NCBI GenBank assembly: GCA_907165065.1 | Contig: OU015523.1 | Coordinates: forward strand, 119,686,246 to 119,750,245 | Source: Caprimulgus europaeus | Lineage: Eukaryota; Chordata; Aves; Caprimulgiformes; Caprimulgidae | DNA length: 64,000 nt | Reading direction: 5' to 3' | Shown: one piece after another, positions 1 to 11,900 of the stretch | How positions within the stretch are numbered: the first letter of the stretch is position 1 | How the letters are laid out: every line of letters starts with the position of its first letter | The notes under the pieces: model-generated | The model's database searches: none | What the model saw: only the letters and a program-made list of their open reading frames with translations | Told to the model about the DNA's origin: nothing | Position numbers and translations under genes: made by a program

Positions 1-3000
1 AGTAGAAACTGAGAATAACAAAATTGATGACCAGTGCAAGTGAGAACAAATTTGGCCCAAGGAGCACTAATTACAAACTTATACCAAAGCATTCTTTTTA
101 GATCTGTCTGTGGATGAAAATCTCTCCTCTGCAATGCAGAATTCAATTGCACATTCAGCACTGAGGACTTCACACCAAACCCATTCATTAGGGAAAATGG
201 TCCAGCAATTTTAAGACCTTTTGGTTCAGACCTTTTGGTTCAGACCTTTCCTTTTTCTGTGGAATTACAGTTGGCTTCAATTTTTCATACAGAATAGGGG
301 GTAAAATGTTGCTAAATGAAATTACAATGTAATCAGTAAATAGAAGTTTGTCTTGTATTTTAATTCATTATTAAAATATGGGATACTTTTTCATGTTTAC
401 AGCCTTTATAAAAACAGCTGTTGCCACAAAGACACATCCTAGGTTAGAACATAGATAAGTATATAGGTAAATGTCCAGAAAGTAGCTATCTTATAATGTG
501 AATAATGTTTAATATAGTTAATCAGATTGATTTAAATAAAAGGATGGAATAAAGTATCCAGGTTGAAAATACTTCCTTCTGTATCTGAAGCCGTAATTTC
601 TGGAAAGTGGTATAAAGGAACTTCAGCCCAAACTGCTAATATGTTTAATTTTTTTTTGACAGGAATTTAACATTTTCAGTCCCGTGGTGCGGTACTTGGA
701 GACTTTCCTGGCAAAAAGAGCACTTGATTAGTTATTCTGAATTAAAATACCCATTCAACAAGGAAGCACGTAAAATGCATTTGGGAAAATTAAGAAGTAC
801 TGCTGTGTCTATAAAAAGTGAGGGAAGAAAAATCATGATGCTTCTAGACCCTGACCTACAAACCATTTCAATCAACAGAGGTCTTTTTATCGACTTAATC
901 CACTTGAGATAAGTCTTGTGGTCCATTAAGTCTATATCAGTGTAACAATGAGTTATGCTCAGATCTAAATCTTCCTAGCTTTTAACATGACGTAGGCATA
1001 TGCTTAAACTTAAGTAGAACTCGAAGCATTTTCAAGACAAGGGTGTTGAAATGACCTGTCGAATTGGAACTTTAATGAGGGAAGAAACTTATAAATTAAC
1101 ATGAACACAACTTCTGCATGGGGAATTGGTTCCCTGATGTTACAGGCAGCTAAGCTGTGATATAAAACAAATCTAAATTTGGAAGGATCTCTTAACGTGC
1201 TTTATCTTCCTGTGTCTATTTTTAATAGATTGGAAAGTCTCCTGGAGAGAGGATCTCCTGATTGCCACCGAGTCTTAGACTCTTTGTGATATCCCACTGC
1301 TTTCTGTTCAATATTACCATGTTTGTAAAATTCTTCTTGCAGACAGATTCCCCTGTACTTCTTGGTAAACCGGACAATTGATTGTGATGTCAATACTTGT
1401 TATCTTTGGTACTGAAATAGGAATATTTCCAACTGAGTCATGCATGTACATAAATCATACTTGATGTAATAGCTCCAGTATATCAGTGGGATTTTTTAAA
1501 AACAAAACAAATTTGATGACATTTACATATTGAATTTCAGTTCTCTAAATCATGATGAAACCACCTAAAGTGCATCCCAGAATTTCATTTGGAGTGAAAC
1601 AGAACATTTACTTGATGCAAAGTCATTCGCTTATATTTTAGTAAGTGCTCCAGCAGCAACTGTCCCTCAGCTAATTTTTCACAAAACTTTGATTTTTTTT
1701 TCCTTTTCTATCTTTCAATTATGGCCATTTAAAGAAGCTTGGTCAGTCTGGTAAATGAAAAAAATTCTGAAATTTAGGAGCAGGGAAGAACAGAGTAAAT
1801 ACAACATTGCATTCAGTGATCTAAAGGCTACTTTTGTCTACCTCTACCCTTTTGTTTCAAAATACCAAGACAAATTAACTGTCAGTAGCATATGGGACTT
1901 CTACACAACATTGTGAAGTTAGTGCTTGGAATGAAGGACATAAAATATGGAAACTTCACCTCGAATATATCTTCTTAGCTTCACTGATTTCAGATTGGCT
2001 GAGCTAATTTATAATAGGTGCAGTTCTGCCCCAGAGATATAACTGATGCTAAACAAGTTTATCTATTTCTTATATATTCTGAACAGAAAATTTTCCTCAC
2101 TTTTTTCTGCTATGTATACATATCACTTTCCCTTGAATATAAACTATAAACTTTATGGTATCAAGCTTACAATACAGTTTTATTAGAAAATAACAGGTAG
2201 ATTATGCAGAAGCAGAATGAACCTAATGACTAATTTGGATTATCAAAAGTTAAGCTTTTGATAAAAAAAAAATGAATGTTTTCAAAGGTTCCTTTAGTCT
2301 TTTATCCATGTGTTAGTGTGAGATACTTTATTGGTGAGGAAATATGGTGGAATAATGCACTAAGGTACACTTCAGAGTTAAGGCTCAAAGATGTGGATGT
2401 AGAAATGTGGTCTCACTCTCACCATTGCATGTCATTAAAACTGCCTGGATTTCATCCAAATTAAATGTGCTTTTGGCTGGTATATAAGAAAAGGAAGAAC
2501 ACTTAAGAATAACACTGAAAGAACACTTCCAATTCAGTGTCACAGGATCAGCACTTAATGCCAAATAGTGGTTCCACACAGGACTATGTCATTCAGTGGT
2601 AATTCAGTGCCTGAGGTCAGAATCCAGGCATGCTTAGGGATATTCTAGTGCAAGCATCATGAATGCAAAATTTTGCCATAAGTCAGAGAGAGAAGGTCCC
2701 CCAAAAGTCCTGATTCATCAAATGTGTATTCAGACCATGTCTAATCCACTGGAAAAGCACTGAGTTCAACATAAAACACATCAGTCATGGTCATTTTCAT
2801 TAAAAAATGCACAGTGAGGGAAAGTGATGTCACCTGTAACCCTGATTTGCATAATATATACTTGTTAGAGTGGACTTGTCAATATGGTTGGGTGCAGAAG
2901 CAGCAGGTTCCCCTGTTATGAGTTCAGCAGCAGTTTGTTGGTAAATCTGGTAGTCTGATGCCCAGATCATTACTCCTGGTATCTCTGAGTTACAATTCCT

Positions 3001-3435
3001 ACTGAAGAAGTCAGAGACATGGGCTCAGATGCCTCATGAGACACAGGAGGATCCAAGCCACGTTTCTTCAAGGAAAGACTGTGATGGAAGAGTAAGATGA
3101 AAGGACTCTTGATGCTTTCAGTGGAAGCTGGGTGGCTGTTGAGTAAATAATGCAAAGGTAGTAAGTGAAAGATCCAACAAGGTGGAATATAAAATGAGAC
3201 AAATCCTGGATTTTACTTTACACTGATTTATTTGTGCACATTGCATTTAACTGAGGTTGTGTATGATGTTCAGTATTAGGAGTAAAAATCAAATCCATTA
3301 CTCCTTCCTCTTTAAGAAAGTCTTGCTCCTGACAAATGTCCAGGAGATTTAAATGGCTCTTTGCAAAGATTGGATGGTCTAACACAGCAAGGTCTAGTTT
3401 TTAGATACTGGAATATCCCAACAGGTACACAGAAA
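1..3435. other. AT-rich unique sequence, no gene seen
   Basis: No reading frame here exceeds about 64 codons, and those present overlap on both strands, as expected by chance in AT-rich DNA. A 14-bp unit (AGACCTTTTGGTTC) is repeated about 2.6 times in direct order at 214-249. A short stretch near 985-1015 (containing ATGCTTAAACTTAAG) resembles an old repeat with ATGCTTAA motifs that I recall as common in bird, crocodile and turtle genomes; that match is from memory and weak. Nothing else is recognised. Confidence 0.6.
214..249. repeat. Short tandem repeat, 14-bp unit x 2.6
   Basis: The unit AGACCTTTTGGTTC occurs at 214-227 and 228-241 and begins again with AGACCTTT at 242-249. The copies are identical, so this is a recent slippage or local duplication. 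No function is implied. Confidence 0.9.
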
Positions 3436-3520
3436 AAGCAATCTGCATCTCTCTGCACCTCAGTTCTCTATCTGGGAAACAGATTAAAAAAATATGTAGT
3501 CTTTAGTAAGTATGTGACAA
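3436..3520 (+). repeat. MIR-like SINE relic
   Basis: The segment containing TCTCTGCACCTCAGTTCTCT followed by ATCTGGGAAACAGATTAAAA resembles the conserved part of MIR (CTCTGTGCCTCAGTTTCC...CATCTGTAAAATGGG) in plus orientation. MIR and related CORE-SINEs predate the split of mammals and reptiles, so only decayed fragments are expected in a bird. Both ends are uncertain. Confidence 0.5.
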
Positions 3521-4245
3521 ATTTCTGATACAGAAGCTGTCCCCATGTGCTTATTTAAAAACACACTAAGAAACTGATGTCACTTCAGGGTCTCTTGATG
3601 TTCTTTAATAGAGAAATAGATTTTGTTTATATAAGAATTGAAAATGATTAATAAATTGTTGGTAACTTGCAAGTAGACTTGTTAACTATGTATTATAAAT
3701 AGTTACTGACCTTTTATTAGAAGATATATTAGATTATTTTGAGCTGTGGATATTAGTGATCTATTGACACCACCACTATCCTTTCTGTCCTCAAACCCAT
3801 AATCTTGGTGATACAGCTAAGTCAAACCAGCTGTGAGGACCCAGCATCTAGGTTTTGCAGATAGATTCTCACAGGTTCTCCAAGATAAAGACTGTACATA
3901 ATTTTGTATTTGTACAGTACCTGGTATATTTTGATCCAAATTCCTTTGGAACAAAGACTTGCAAAAAGATTCTTTCCAGGATGCTAACAATGAATGCCAG
4001 ATTGTATATAGAAAACATACAAAAAACCAAACAAATATATATATGTTTGTAAAGAGTAGCTTAGGATAAGACAGCAAGAATATATTCTAAAAGAAGGCTA
4101 GTTCCATTTCTGGGCAAATGGACCATATCCATTTTTAGAACCAGTTAAGAATTTTAAGAAGTTGGACATTTATATGTTTCACAGGAATGTTTGGAATCAA
4201 AATAGTTAAATTAATAGCTATATGTTGGAGGAGAAATGAAATTTG
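3521..4245. other. AT-rich unique sequence, no gene seen
   Basis: Two overlapping frames on opposite strands (minus 3817-4077, plus 3855-4052) are the longest open stretches. Neither shows a recognisable domain or splice context. A short TA-rich run lies near 4036-4044. I see no repeat family here. Confidence 0.5.
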
Positions 4246-4250
4246 GCTCC

Positions 4251-4891
4251 TGTCCTGGTTTTGCTGGGATAGAGTTAATTTTCTTCTCAGTAGTTAGGAT
4301 AGCTGTGCTTTGGTTTCAGTGCAAGACTTACTATGAGAAGAACATTGACAAAAATACTAATGTTGTTGTTTGATGCTGGAGCCCAAGGCCACCGTGTCTG
4401 GCTAGTTCACAGCTGCGTTAGAACTGGGAGGGAGAAGCACAGTGAATAGCAAAACCCAAAACTGGCATTTGGATGTGCCAATGAAATATTCCAGATCATA
4501 TCACGTCATGTTTAGTATATTATTTGGGGCTGAGAAATTGGGGGATTCTCTCTGGCTTTCACTCGAGCTCTCATTATCATGAGATTGTGGTTGCAGTTCA
4601 GGATTGTTGCTCCTCTGGGATCAACCCAGACTTAGTCGGTGGGTGGTGAGCAATTACACTGAGTATCACTCATTTGTATATTTTGTTACTGTTACCATTA
4701 TCACTACTGTTTTACTATTAGTTTTTTTTAAAGTTTTCTTTTATTTCTATTATTAAACTGTTCATATCTCAACCTACAAACCTCCTTTTCCTTGCCCCCA
4801 CTCCTCTCCCCTATCCCCTGTGGTTGAGGGGAAAGTGAGTGAACTGCTCTGTTGTTTGCTGTCCACGGGCTAGCCCAGTGAAACTATCACA
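4251..4891 (+). mobile_element. Solo LTR, avian ERVL-type endogenous retrovirus fossil
   Basis: The segment begins TGTCCTGGTTTTGCTGGGAT and ends AACTATCACA, giving the TG...CA ends of a retroviral LTR. It is about 641 bp long. The 5 bp on each side are identical (GCTCC at 4246-4250 and 4892-4896), a complete target-site duplication of the length ERVL elements make. An ATTAAA polyadenylation-like signal lies at 4752-4757, followed by a pyrimidine-rich R/U5-like part. No internal gag, pol or env sequence is attached, so this is a solo LTR left by recombination between two LTRs. A close relative lies at 46344-46998 in the opposite orientation. The family name rests on recalled similarity to bird ERVL LTRs. 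It is an inert fossil of moderate age. Confidence 0.9.
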
Positions 4892-4896
4892 GCTCC

Positions 4897-5489
4897 CAGT
4901 ATGACTTTTCTTAGTACTCCTAGACAAGCTACTGGCTTGCTGAGACTATAGGCTCAACTGCATTGTCATTTCCTGTGCTCCTATTAATATAGCCCCATTT
5001 TTTTTAACTGATGAACCATGATCAAAACCATGGAGAGATCACTTTAAGTTTTATGAACCAGAAGATTGAATACTGGCACCCAGGAATATTTTCTGGTTAT
5101 AATTGGTTTACTAGTGCAAAACTGACATTGAAATTTGTAGTTCCTACCTTCTCCAACATGCCTGAACAGCCCCAGTTATGACGATTCTATAGATGTTATT
5201 TTCAATATTTTGTAGAGCTGCCATAGCATTTGTCTCATGCACACATTTACCTGTTTTAGAGTCAGAGCTGACTGGTCTTTATGTTGGTACATTTCAGCCC
5301 ATGTCTGACCTTGGAAAAGTAATTATGAAAAAACCCTAAACAAACAAACAAACAAACAAGCCCAAAACCCCTTGATTGGCTAGAACTTAATATTTCTTAT
5401 TGAAAGACACTGAACCTTTATGGACAAGACACAGAAGGGACAAGCAATGAATGTTATACCTCTGTGTAGGCAGGCATAATATTTAAAAT
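4897..5489. other. Unique sequence with a short AAAC repeat
   Basis: No gene is seen. The only structure is a short (AAAC)5 run at 5338-5357. This stretch separates the solo LTR from the old CR1 copy that follows. Confidence 0.6.
5338..5357. repeat. (AAAC)5 microsatellite
   Basis: Five uninterrupted AAAC units. This is one of several AAAC/GTTT runs in the window (others near 35214, 43727 and 54039). Confidence 0.9.
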
Positions 5490-5825
5490 ATAGCTGGAAG
5501 GACCTTGAGAAATCAACAGAACACCATGCCTATTTTAGGGACATTCAACTGCATATCAGTCTTTAAAAACCTCCTATGATGAAAATTCCACAATCCTCCT
5601 AACTGTTTTATTGTTTGAATTATTTTTTGCTATTATTCTCGTCTAAGTTTCTGAGGCTGAAACACATTAACATAATGATTCCATCTGTCCTGGGCATACA
5701 GAGCAATCTAAGAAAGATCTTTTACATATTTAAAGACTTCTGACTTGGGTGTTCTATACTCTTCTCTGAGTAAATAACTCAATATCTTCCACTGCTTTCT
5801 CATAGGCCATATTTTACAGATTTTT
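5490..5825 (-). mobile_element. Ancient CR1 LINE 3' fragment
   Basis: Read on the plus strand, the segment follows the reverse complement of a CR1 3' end. A piece like GAAGGACCTTGAGAAATCA comes first, then TTTAAAAACCTCCTATGATG with AATTCCACAATCCTCCTAAC, and at the right a piece ending CTTTCTCATAGGCCATATTT. These correspond, in order, to the 3' UTR, the end of ORF2, and the region encoding the conserved C-terminal 'YEERL' block. Many substitutions and gaps make this much older than the CR1 copies at 16.6 and 24-26 kb. No coding capacity remains. Confidence 0.75.
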
Positions 5826-5829
5826 GATT

Positions 5830-8684
5830 GCACTGCATGTGCTCTTAGAACAGAGAAGGGCTGACGTGTCTCCCAGTATGCTGCAGCTGCCTGATGAATG
5901 GGACAACATCCACTATTAGATGAAAACCCTGTCTTAATTATGTCCCATTTGATATTACACTAACAGCACTCACTAATGATAAATCAGATGTAGCCCCCTG
6001 TTCTATCAGGGTTGAAATTTCAGCTTTTAAAATTTTTTTCTTCATATACAACTCACTTCAGAGGTGGTATTTGGTTTCTTTAAGTAGTATCACAGAGGTA
6101 ACCTGCATATTCCTGTTAGTAGCTACTTTGCAGTGAAGAAGTACATGTAAGTACACGTTAATGTGTACCAGATCACACATCCTTTTTTGTGCTGATTGGT
6201 AAGGGTATACTTTTATTGATCATTCCCCACATCAGCATCTCCTTTTATCTCTACATGGAAACCCTACCTTCTCTTGATTTCTTCCTGTGAATTGTGTCAG
6301 TACGTAAAGAGAAACTGATGTTATGCCGCTGTTTTTGTTCTTTCTTTCAAGCTGAGCTGTTTCACCTTGCTGTGTTCTCTCCTTCTTCATTCACTTTAGC
6401 AGCTGTTTCATCATCTATCTCTGCATTGCAAAGAGGAACACCATTTTCTTCCAATTTTCCTTTTGCTAGTCCCTTTTATGTTCATGTACCATCCTCATAG
6501 AAACTACTGTAAGAAGTAAACTAGAAAAAGTTCTCTTTTACTAAAGGAATGTTCTAATTCCACTGGCAATGATTTGCCATCAAATCAGAAGTGAGTTTTT
6601 TGGGGTTTTTTTTGCATAGCAAGCAGCCAAAGCTGCCACAATGGGAATATAGTATTTTTCCTACACCGACCAATGGAGTTTCGAATAGCAATAATATTTT
6701 AGCTCTGATAACAGTGCCACAATCCTACCAGTGGTTGAAATGTAGCTTTAAACCACTCCAATATACCTTTTTTCCCCCTTCTATAGTGTCCTTTACTTGA
6801 CCCTTCTTTTCTCCTTTGATGTAGCTGGCAGAAAGTTCAGGTCTAGTGTCCCTGAGAGCCCTGTACCTAGGGAGTACTTCTGTAATACTGTCCGTTGTGT
6901 TTACAGTGAATGGTACAAAGTGACCGCCTAAGACTGCATCCCATGGATTAAGGCAGGATCATAAACACAGGTAACAAATTCAACAGAATACAACAGAAAC
7001 AAGAACTTTCCAGAGTTTTTAGAAAACTTTTTTCCCTGAATTTCCCTCTTGTTTCACTGACAGTTGCAGACTGCAGTCAAAGGAGTTTCCTAAATAAGGC
7101 AAATTTAGTTCGTTGACTAAGTGGTTTTGGCAATACTAGTTGTAGCTAAAGCTTATCCAGTGAAATCTGCTGAGCTCCAGTCTTATGTTCTTGATCACAT
7201 TCAAATAAAATGTCCCCAGGAGTTATATTCCATGAAGCAATGTGAATATCTATGTTGTGCTGAAAAACTGAAATTTATGTCATTGTGAACAGTCTACAGG
7301 AGTTATAAAGACAATGTTTGAAGATCAGCACATAGATAAACAAAGTGTTTTTCAAACAAAATTGCAATACATCTCTATGACTCTCTAGGGACCTTGCCTT
7401 GGAAACCCTGTCCATCAATTTGTAAAAAACACAATCACAAATACTAGTGTAGTTTTACATTTGTGGAGCTACTTACAGAATTTGAGTATATGTCAACAGA
7501 GTACCACTGCTTTCTTGCAGTGATTTTGCAAGTGATGTAGCATGCAGGTCTTTTTCCTCCTATGGGTAGTATCAGTGGAGCTATTTCCCTGAATAAAGCA
7601 AACTTGTGCATCTGCAGAGTCAGAATCAAAGCTAGGAAGCTACATGGCACAACACACTTAGTTACAAGGTGTTTCTTACTTTCCCAAGGACAAATAAAAC
7701 ACTTTTGTTTTTCATACAGTGTAATAATGCTATGGTTTATAACCTATAAATTCTCCAAGTGTTTTCATCTTGTTAGAGTTATCACCTCATACACAGGAGG
7801 CTTCGTTGTGTGGTAATAAGACTTTTCTTTTCTCAAGTTCAGACCTGAATAGATTTAGTTAAAAAGAGAAAATCCAAAAAGATCAGGTGGTATTTCAGGA
7901 CTTGTGATATGGATGTGATAATGGTTTTCTGCCATATATCTAGATTAAAATAAATAGATGCATATGTGGCTTAAGGAACTTCCTTTTAAAAACTCCAATT
8001 TGACTGTTATTCATATCTTAAGTAGCTGGTTCAAATATTAGTGACCAGATTTGTTTTCTACTGATTGAGCATACATGATATATTGTGGCACTTTATTTTC
8101 TTGGAAACTGCTTTACTGGGTGTAATTTTTGAGCATAGTTATTTTGTGAAAAGCCATTATCTAGCTAACATCTCTTCTTCATTCAGGGACACCACTATAT
8201 ATAGGGCTATTAAAGGAACTTTTAATAGCAACTTTTTTAAATTCTTAAGTCAATCTTGCCAAGACTTCTAAAATGACTTTATAAAGTTCTTCCTTTGCTG
8301 AATTGCTTTATCCTATTGGTCATTTCTGTGTTGGATTCTACATTGAAAAAAAGGATCTATTTATTCTCCTGACACCTTTTATATCTTTTATCTCTTCTTT
8401 AGGAAAACATCTGTCCATTAGCATACTAATAGCATCTCTGCTAGTACTTAATGAAACTTTTTTTATCTTTATGATCCCATCTGGTTTCAAGTTGCTTTCA
8501 CAGAAAGAGTGGGAAAAAAAGTTAAAAATCCCAAAGGTTTTCCTCTACTTTTTGCTGTTTAAAAAAAACAGTATATGGGTATATAGGTAGAAGTGCCATT
8601 CTTTGGCGACCTTGTTCTCCCTCATGCAGGACAAAAGGGCAAGATGCTCAGAAAAGCTAAGGATTGTGTGATGATGAAAACAAT
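5830..8684. other. AT-rich unique sequence, no gene seen
   Basis: Small frames (for example plus 6294-6500, 7562-7816 and 8303-8590) are hydrophobic or Ser/Phe-rich in the way T-rich DNA produces, and none shows a known domain. The stretch 8060-8560 is notably T-rich on the plus strand. No repeat family is recognised. Confidence 0.5.
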
Positions 8685-8850
8685 CTACAGGATCAGACCA
8701 CATGTCCACCTAGCCTGTTATCATGTCTGCAAATGTGGCTAGATACACACCAAGTAATATTAGGCAGCTAGTGGTACTTCTCCCTTACAAAACTTTTTCC
8801 TTCCAAAGTTATGTAGTTATCTGGGGAGAAGTCCCATGTTAACACAGGTG
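8685..8850 (-). mobile_element. Ancient CR1-like 3' UTR relic
   Basis: The string AGGATCAGACCACATGTCCA, followed by CCTAGCCTGTTATCATGTCT and a degraded GTGGCTA block, resembles the reverse complement of a reptile/bird CR1 3' region that I recall as GATCAGACCAATGGTCCATC...AGTGGCCA. The similarity fades after about 8750. It is strongly decayed and has no coding part. A piece of the same type is seen at 15795-15853. Confidence 0.5.
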
Positions 8851-8880
8851 CAAAGGTGAAATTCACTTCTTCCCATCTGA

Positions 8881-8940
8881 ATAACAACAATAATTACAAC
8901 AACGACAACAAGAACAACAACAATAATAATGATGATGATG

Positions 8941-8987
<47 letters not shown>
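8881..8987. repeat. Compound AAC/GAT/AAT microsatellite
   Basis: An imperfect AAC/AAT-rich section (8881-8930) leads into (GAT)4 at 8931-8942 and then an uninterrupted (AAT)15 at 8943-8987. The minus strand reads as a run of tyrosines, which is only the repeat translated. The pure AAT part is likely to vary in length between individuals. Confidence 0.95.
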
Positions 8988-8988
<1 letters not shown>

Positions 8989-11900
8989 CTCTTTGCACAG
9001 GACAGAAAAAGTTAGAGTAATTCCAATATGTGCCTCCCTTTCCTGCTCATTTATTTGGAAGAACAGAGCCTTGTGTTCCAAGGCAGACAGAAACCTTGAT
9101 AGGGTGAGCGATGGAACCCAGCCTTGTTCTTAGTGATTCCTCAGGCCAGTCGAGGGAGCCATGGATACATAACAATTTATATGAACATACATGTAAAGAG
9201 GAGGTGAAACCTTCAACTTTCTATGGTACTGCACTTATCCTTCAAAGACTGGTCTCAAGTTTTTGCTTTGTAGCCATTTAGAGAGTAAGACTTACTCTCC
9301 AGATGGATTCAGTATTTTCCAGTAGAAGCTGTTTAATTGAGACAGATATTCATCTTCTTCAGCTGCATTTAGGTTCATATCATTGCTAGTTAATTTACAT
9401 GCTCTGAATCATCTTCCAAAGGAATCTATCTCTCACCGTTGATTGTACAGGGAGCTACAGACCTCAGTAGGAAAACTTTGGCATTTAAATTGTGATGGCT
9501 TGAATACTTAAGTGGAAAAGACAGATTTTTTATGTGCTTAACTGACCATGTGGATTGCTCTAGACCAATACATTGCAAAGAAAAATCTGTGATGGTAAAT
9601 CGCCTTTAGCAAAGAGAATGCTAGTGGATAGCATAGCTAATGAGTTACAGAGGCTGTAACAGTGGTTTCAGACTGGAATGTACACAAATATCCCAACAGT
9701 TATGATTCCTTCTATTATTTTACCTCCTCATATTAATCTTTAAGAAAAGAACCAACCAGCTTACTGCTGTCTGAGGTCACTACTCTCATCTTACTTTTTA
9801 CATACCCTTTGATCAATAAATAGCAATAACTCAAACTTGACATTCCATGTATGCCACTACTTTATTTGATGTATCTATACCTGTGGCCCCAGTGCCCATG
9901 GCTTATGCAACTGAAGGCAAGTTGAACTTTGTTAAGTAAAACCCTGAGCATGAGATAAAAGAAGAAATGATTAATAGATATTACTGTACAGGAGGAGATA
10001 GCTACTGTTGCTGTCAGTTTTTTCTTCAGTATATATCATGTACTGGCTACCTTGCAGCATCTGGAAAGATACTTGTGATATGACTGATCTGCTAAGATCT
10101 TACATGATAGGTCCTTAATCAACACACCACACAACAAGCCTCTGGATTTCAGTAAAGCATTCATGCACATATATCACAGGAACTCTAGGAAGTCTGAGAC
10201 AGTGGAGGTGAGGACACAAAAAGAATGTCTATTGCCAAGGATAATACATTACAAAGCCTTCCTTCTCTTCATTATTTCAGTGGATATTTTGAGCTTAGGT
10301 TATGACTCAGTTATGAGACTTTTAAGGGCCAAAGTTGAAAAATGTTAGTTTTAATGTATGTGTAGCAGCAGCTGTAATCATCTGCAAAAATCGATGATAC
10401 CCATGTACATATCCATGTTCAAAAATAGTAGAAAATCAAACCCAGAATTCCCATACAAGAAGCACATTGGAGAACAGAAGGATCTTCAGTGAAATCAACA
10501 ATCCCAAGTGGATGTGAAGGGTGTAGATATGACAGAGCCATAGGAAATTCTTTTCACAAAAAGAAGGGAATTATTTCAGTCTCCACAACCTCTTTCTGTA
10601 GCTGGGTAATAAGAGAAGTTGTGGTCATCTGCCCACTAGTGTGACCTACTCTGTGTTTGTGTGTGAGCTTGTTTTACGCTTGGTCCAAGTCAAAAACAGC
10701 TGTTTGATCTCTTTACTCTGGCAAACAGTACAGCCTAAAGTAAATTAGGATTTGGCACCATGTTGGTTCAAAAGTTATTTTCTCTTCTGTGCTGCTGTCA
10801 TCTTGTTGTCTTGTGTTTGGGCTAGCTGTTTCTTCATTATGGCATTATGAAATGCTTTGCATTTCATCTGCTATGGCAATGTTCTTCTACTTGCAACTCT
10901 CCTTCATATCTGAAAAAACTTCTTATATTTGAATATTTGTCTCTACTAGGCTGGCTTTCCTAAGGCCTCAGAAGAATTTTGCTTGCAATGTTTGCTTTGA
11001 TGTATCAGCTCTTACCTGCATATATCACCTCTTCTGTTGGCATCAAACCTTTTGAGCCTTCTGAAATGTGGAATACACAGTCTTTGTTTATTATGAGGCA
11101 GTGTTTTGAAATACTTCTATCCCCAGTAAATGGGACCTGGTTATTCTTTTCATGTAATGTTGCTGTTGGATAAAAATAGGTGGAAGTTACTCCAGATAAT
11201 AACACAGCTGCTTTTGTAACAGAAAATTCAGACGAACCAAAATAAAAGTCCAAAATTCCATTATTGATCAGTGTGAAAGCCTGGGTTTTTCAATGTCATC
11301 ATCAGGCTTTTACTAATTAATAAGTTGTGAATAAATGTTTCAACAACTTGCTTCCAGGCAAAATCCTCCGAGATATACAGCTAACACTTTTAAATTATTG
11401 AGACAGCACAATGCTACACCACTTCAAGCTGTACTCATGTCAATCAGATATGTTTCAGCAAGTTCAGATATTTCTGCCTGTATTTTGATGAAGGAGATTC
11501 ACTGAAAACACGCAAGCTTGTAGTGTATAAAAATGAGATAATGACACAAAATTCAAAGACATCTCAAAGATCACACATGGGCATGCTGATGCAGATGTAC
11601 ATACAGGTAGGGAGTTTTCTTCTGGGTCCTGAATATCAAGGAACCAGTGATATGGCAGACATCACTAGATGGTGCTGGTATACATATCTTTCACTTATTT
11701 TTCCTTAGTGTGCAAATAACTTCTCACTCTTGTGAAGAAATGCTATTATTGTTGGGTTTGACTAAGCAAAGAGATTTACAGCTGGACGTTAAAGGGACTG
11801 CAGCTCTTCATCTCCCTGTCTTTTCTACAGCTCAGTTCAATGGGATGTGTGGCTCTGCTGTGTTTTAAGGTATCACTGTGAAGCTCAATACCTCCTGATT

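Noticed and set aside
8881-8987. CRISPR-like repeat array
   Set aside because: Simple trinucleotide repeat without spacers, in a vertebrate genome.
8863-9081. Poly-tyrosine reading frame on the minus strand
   Set aside because: It is the translation of the AAT/AAC microsatellite and has no independent support.
11276-11310. 8-bp inverted repeat (AAAGCCTG/CAGGCTTT) as a small RNA hairpin
   Set aside because: The stem is too short and the loop too long for a microRNA precursor; such pairs are expected by chance.
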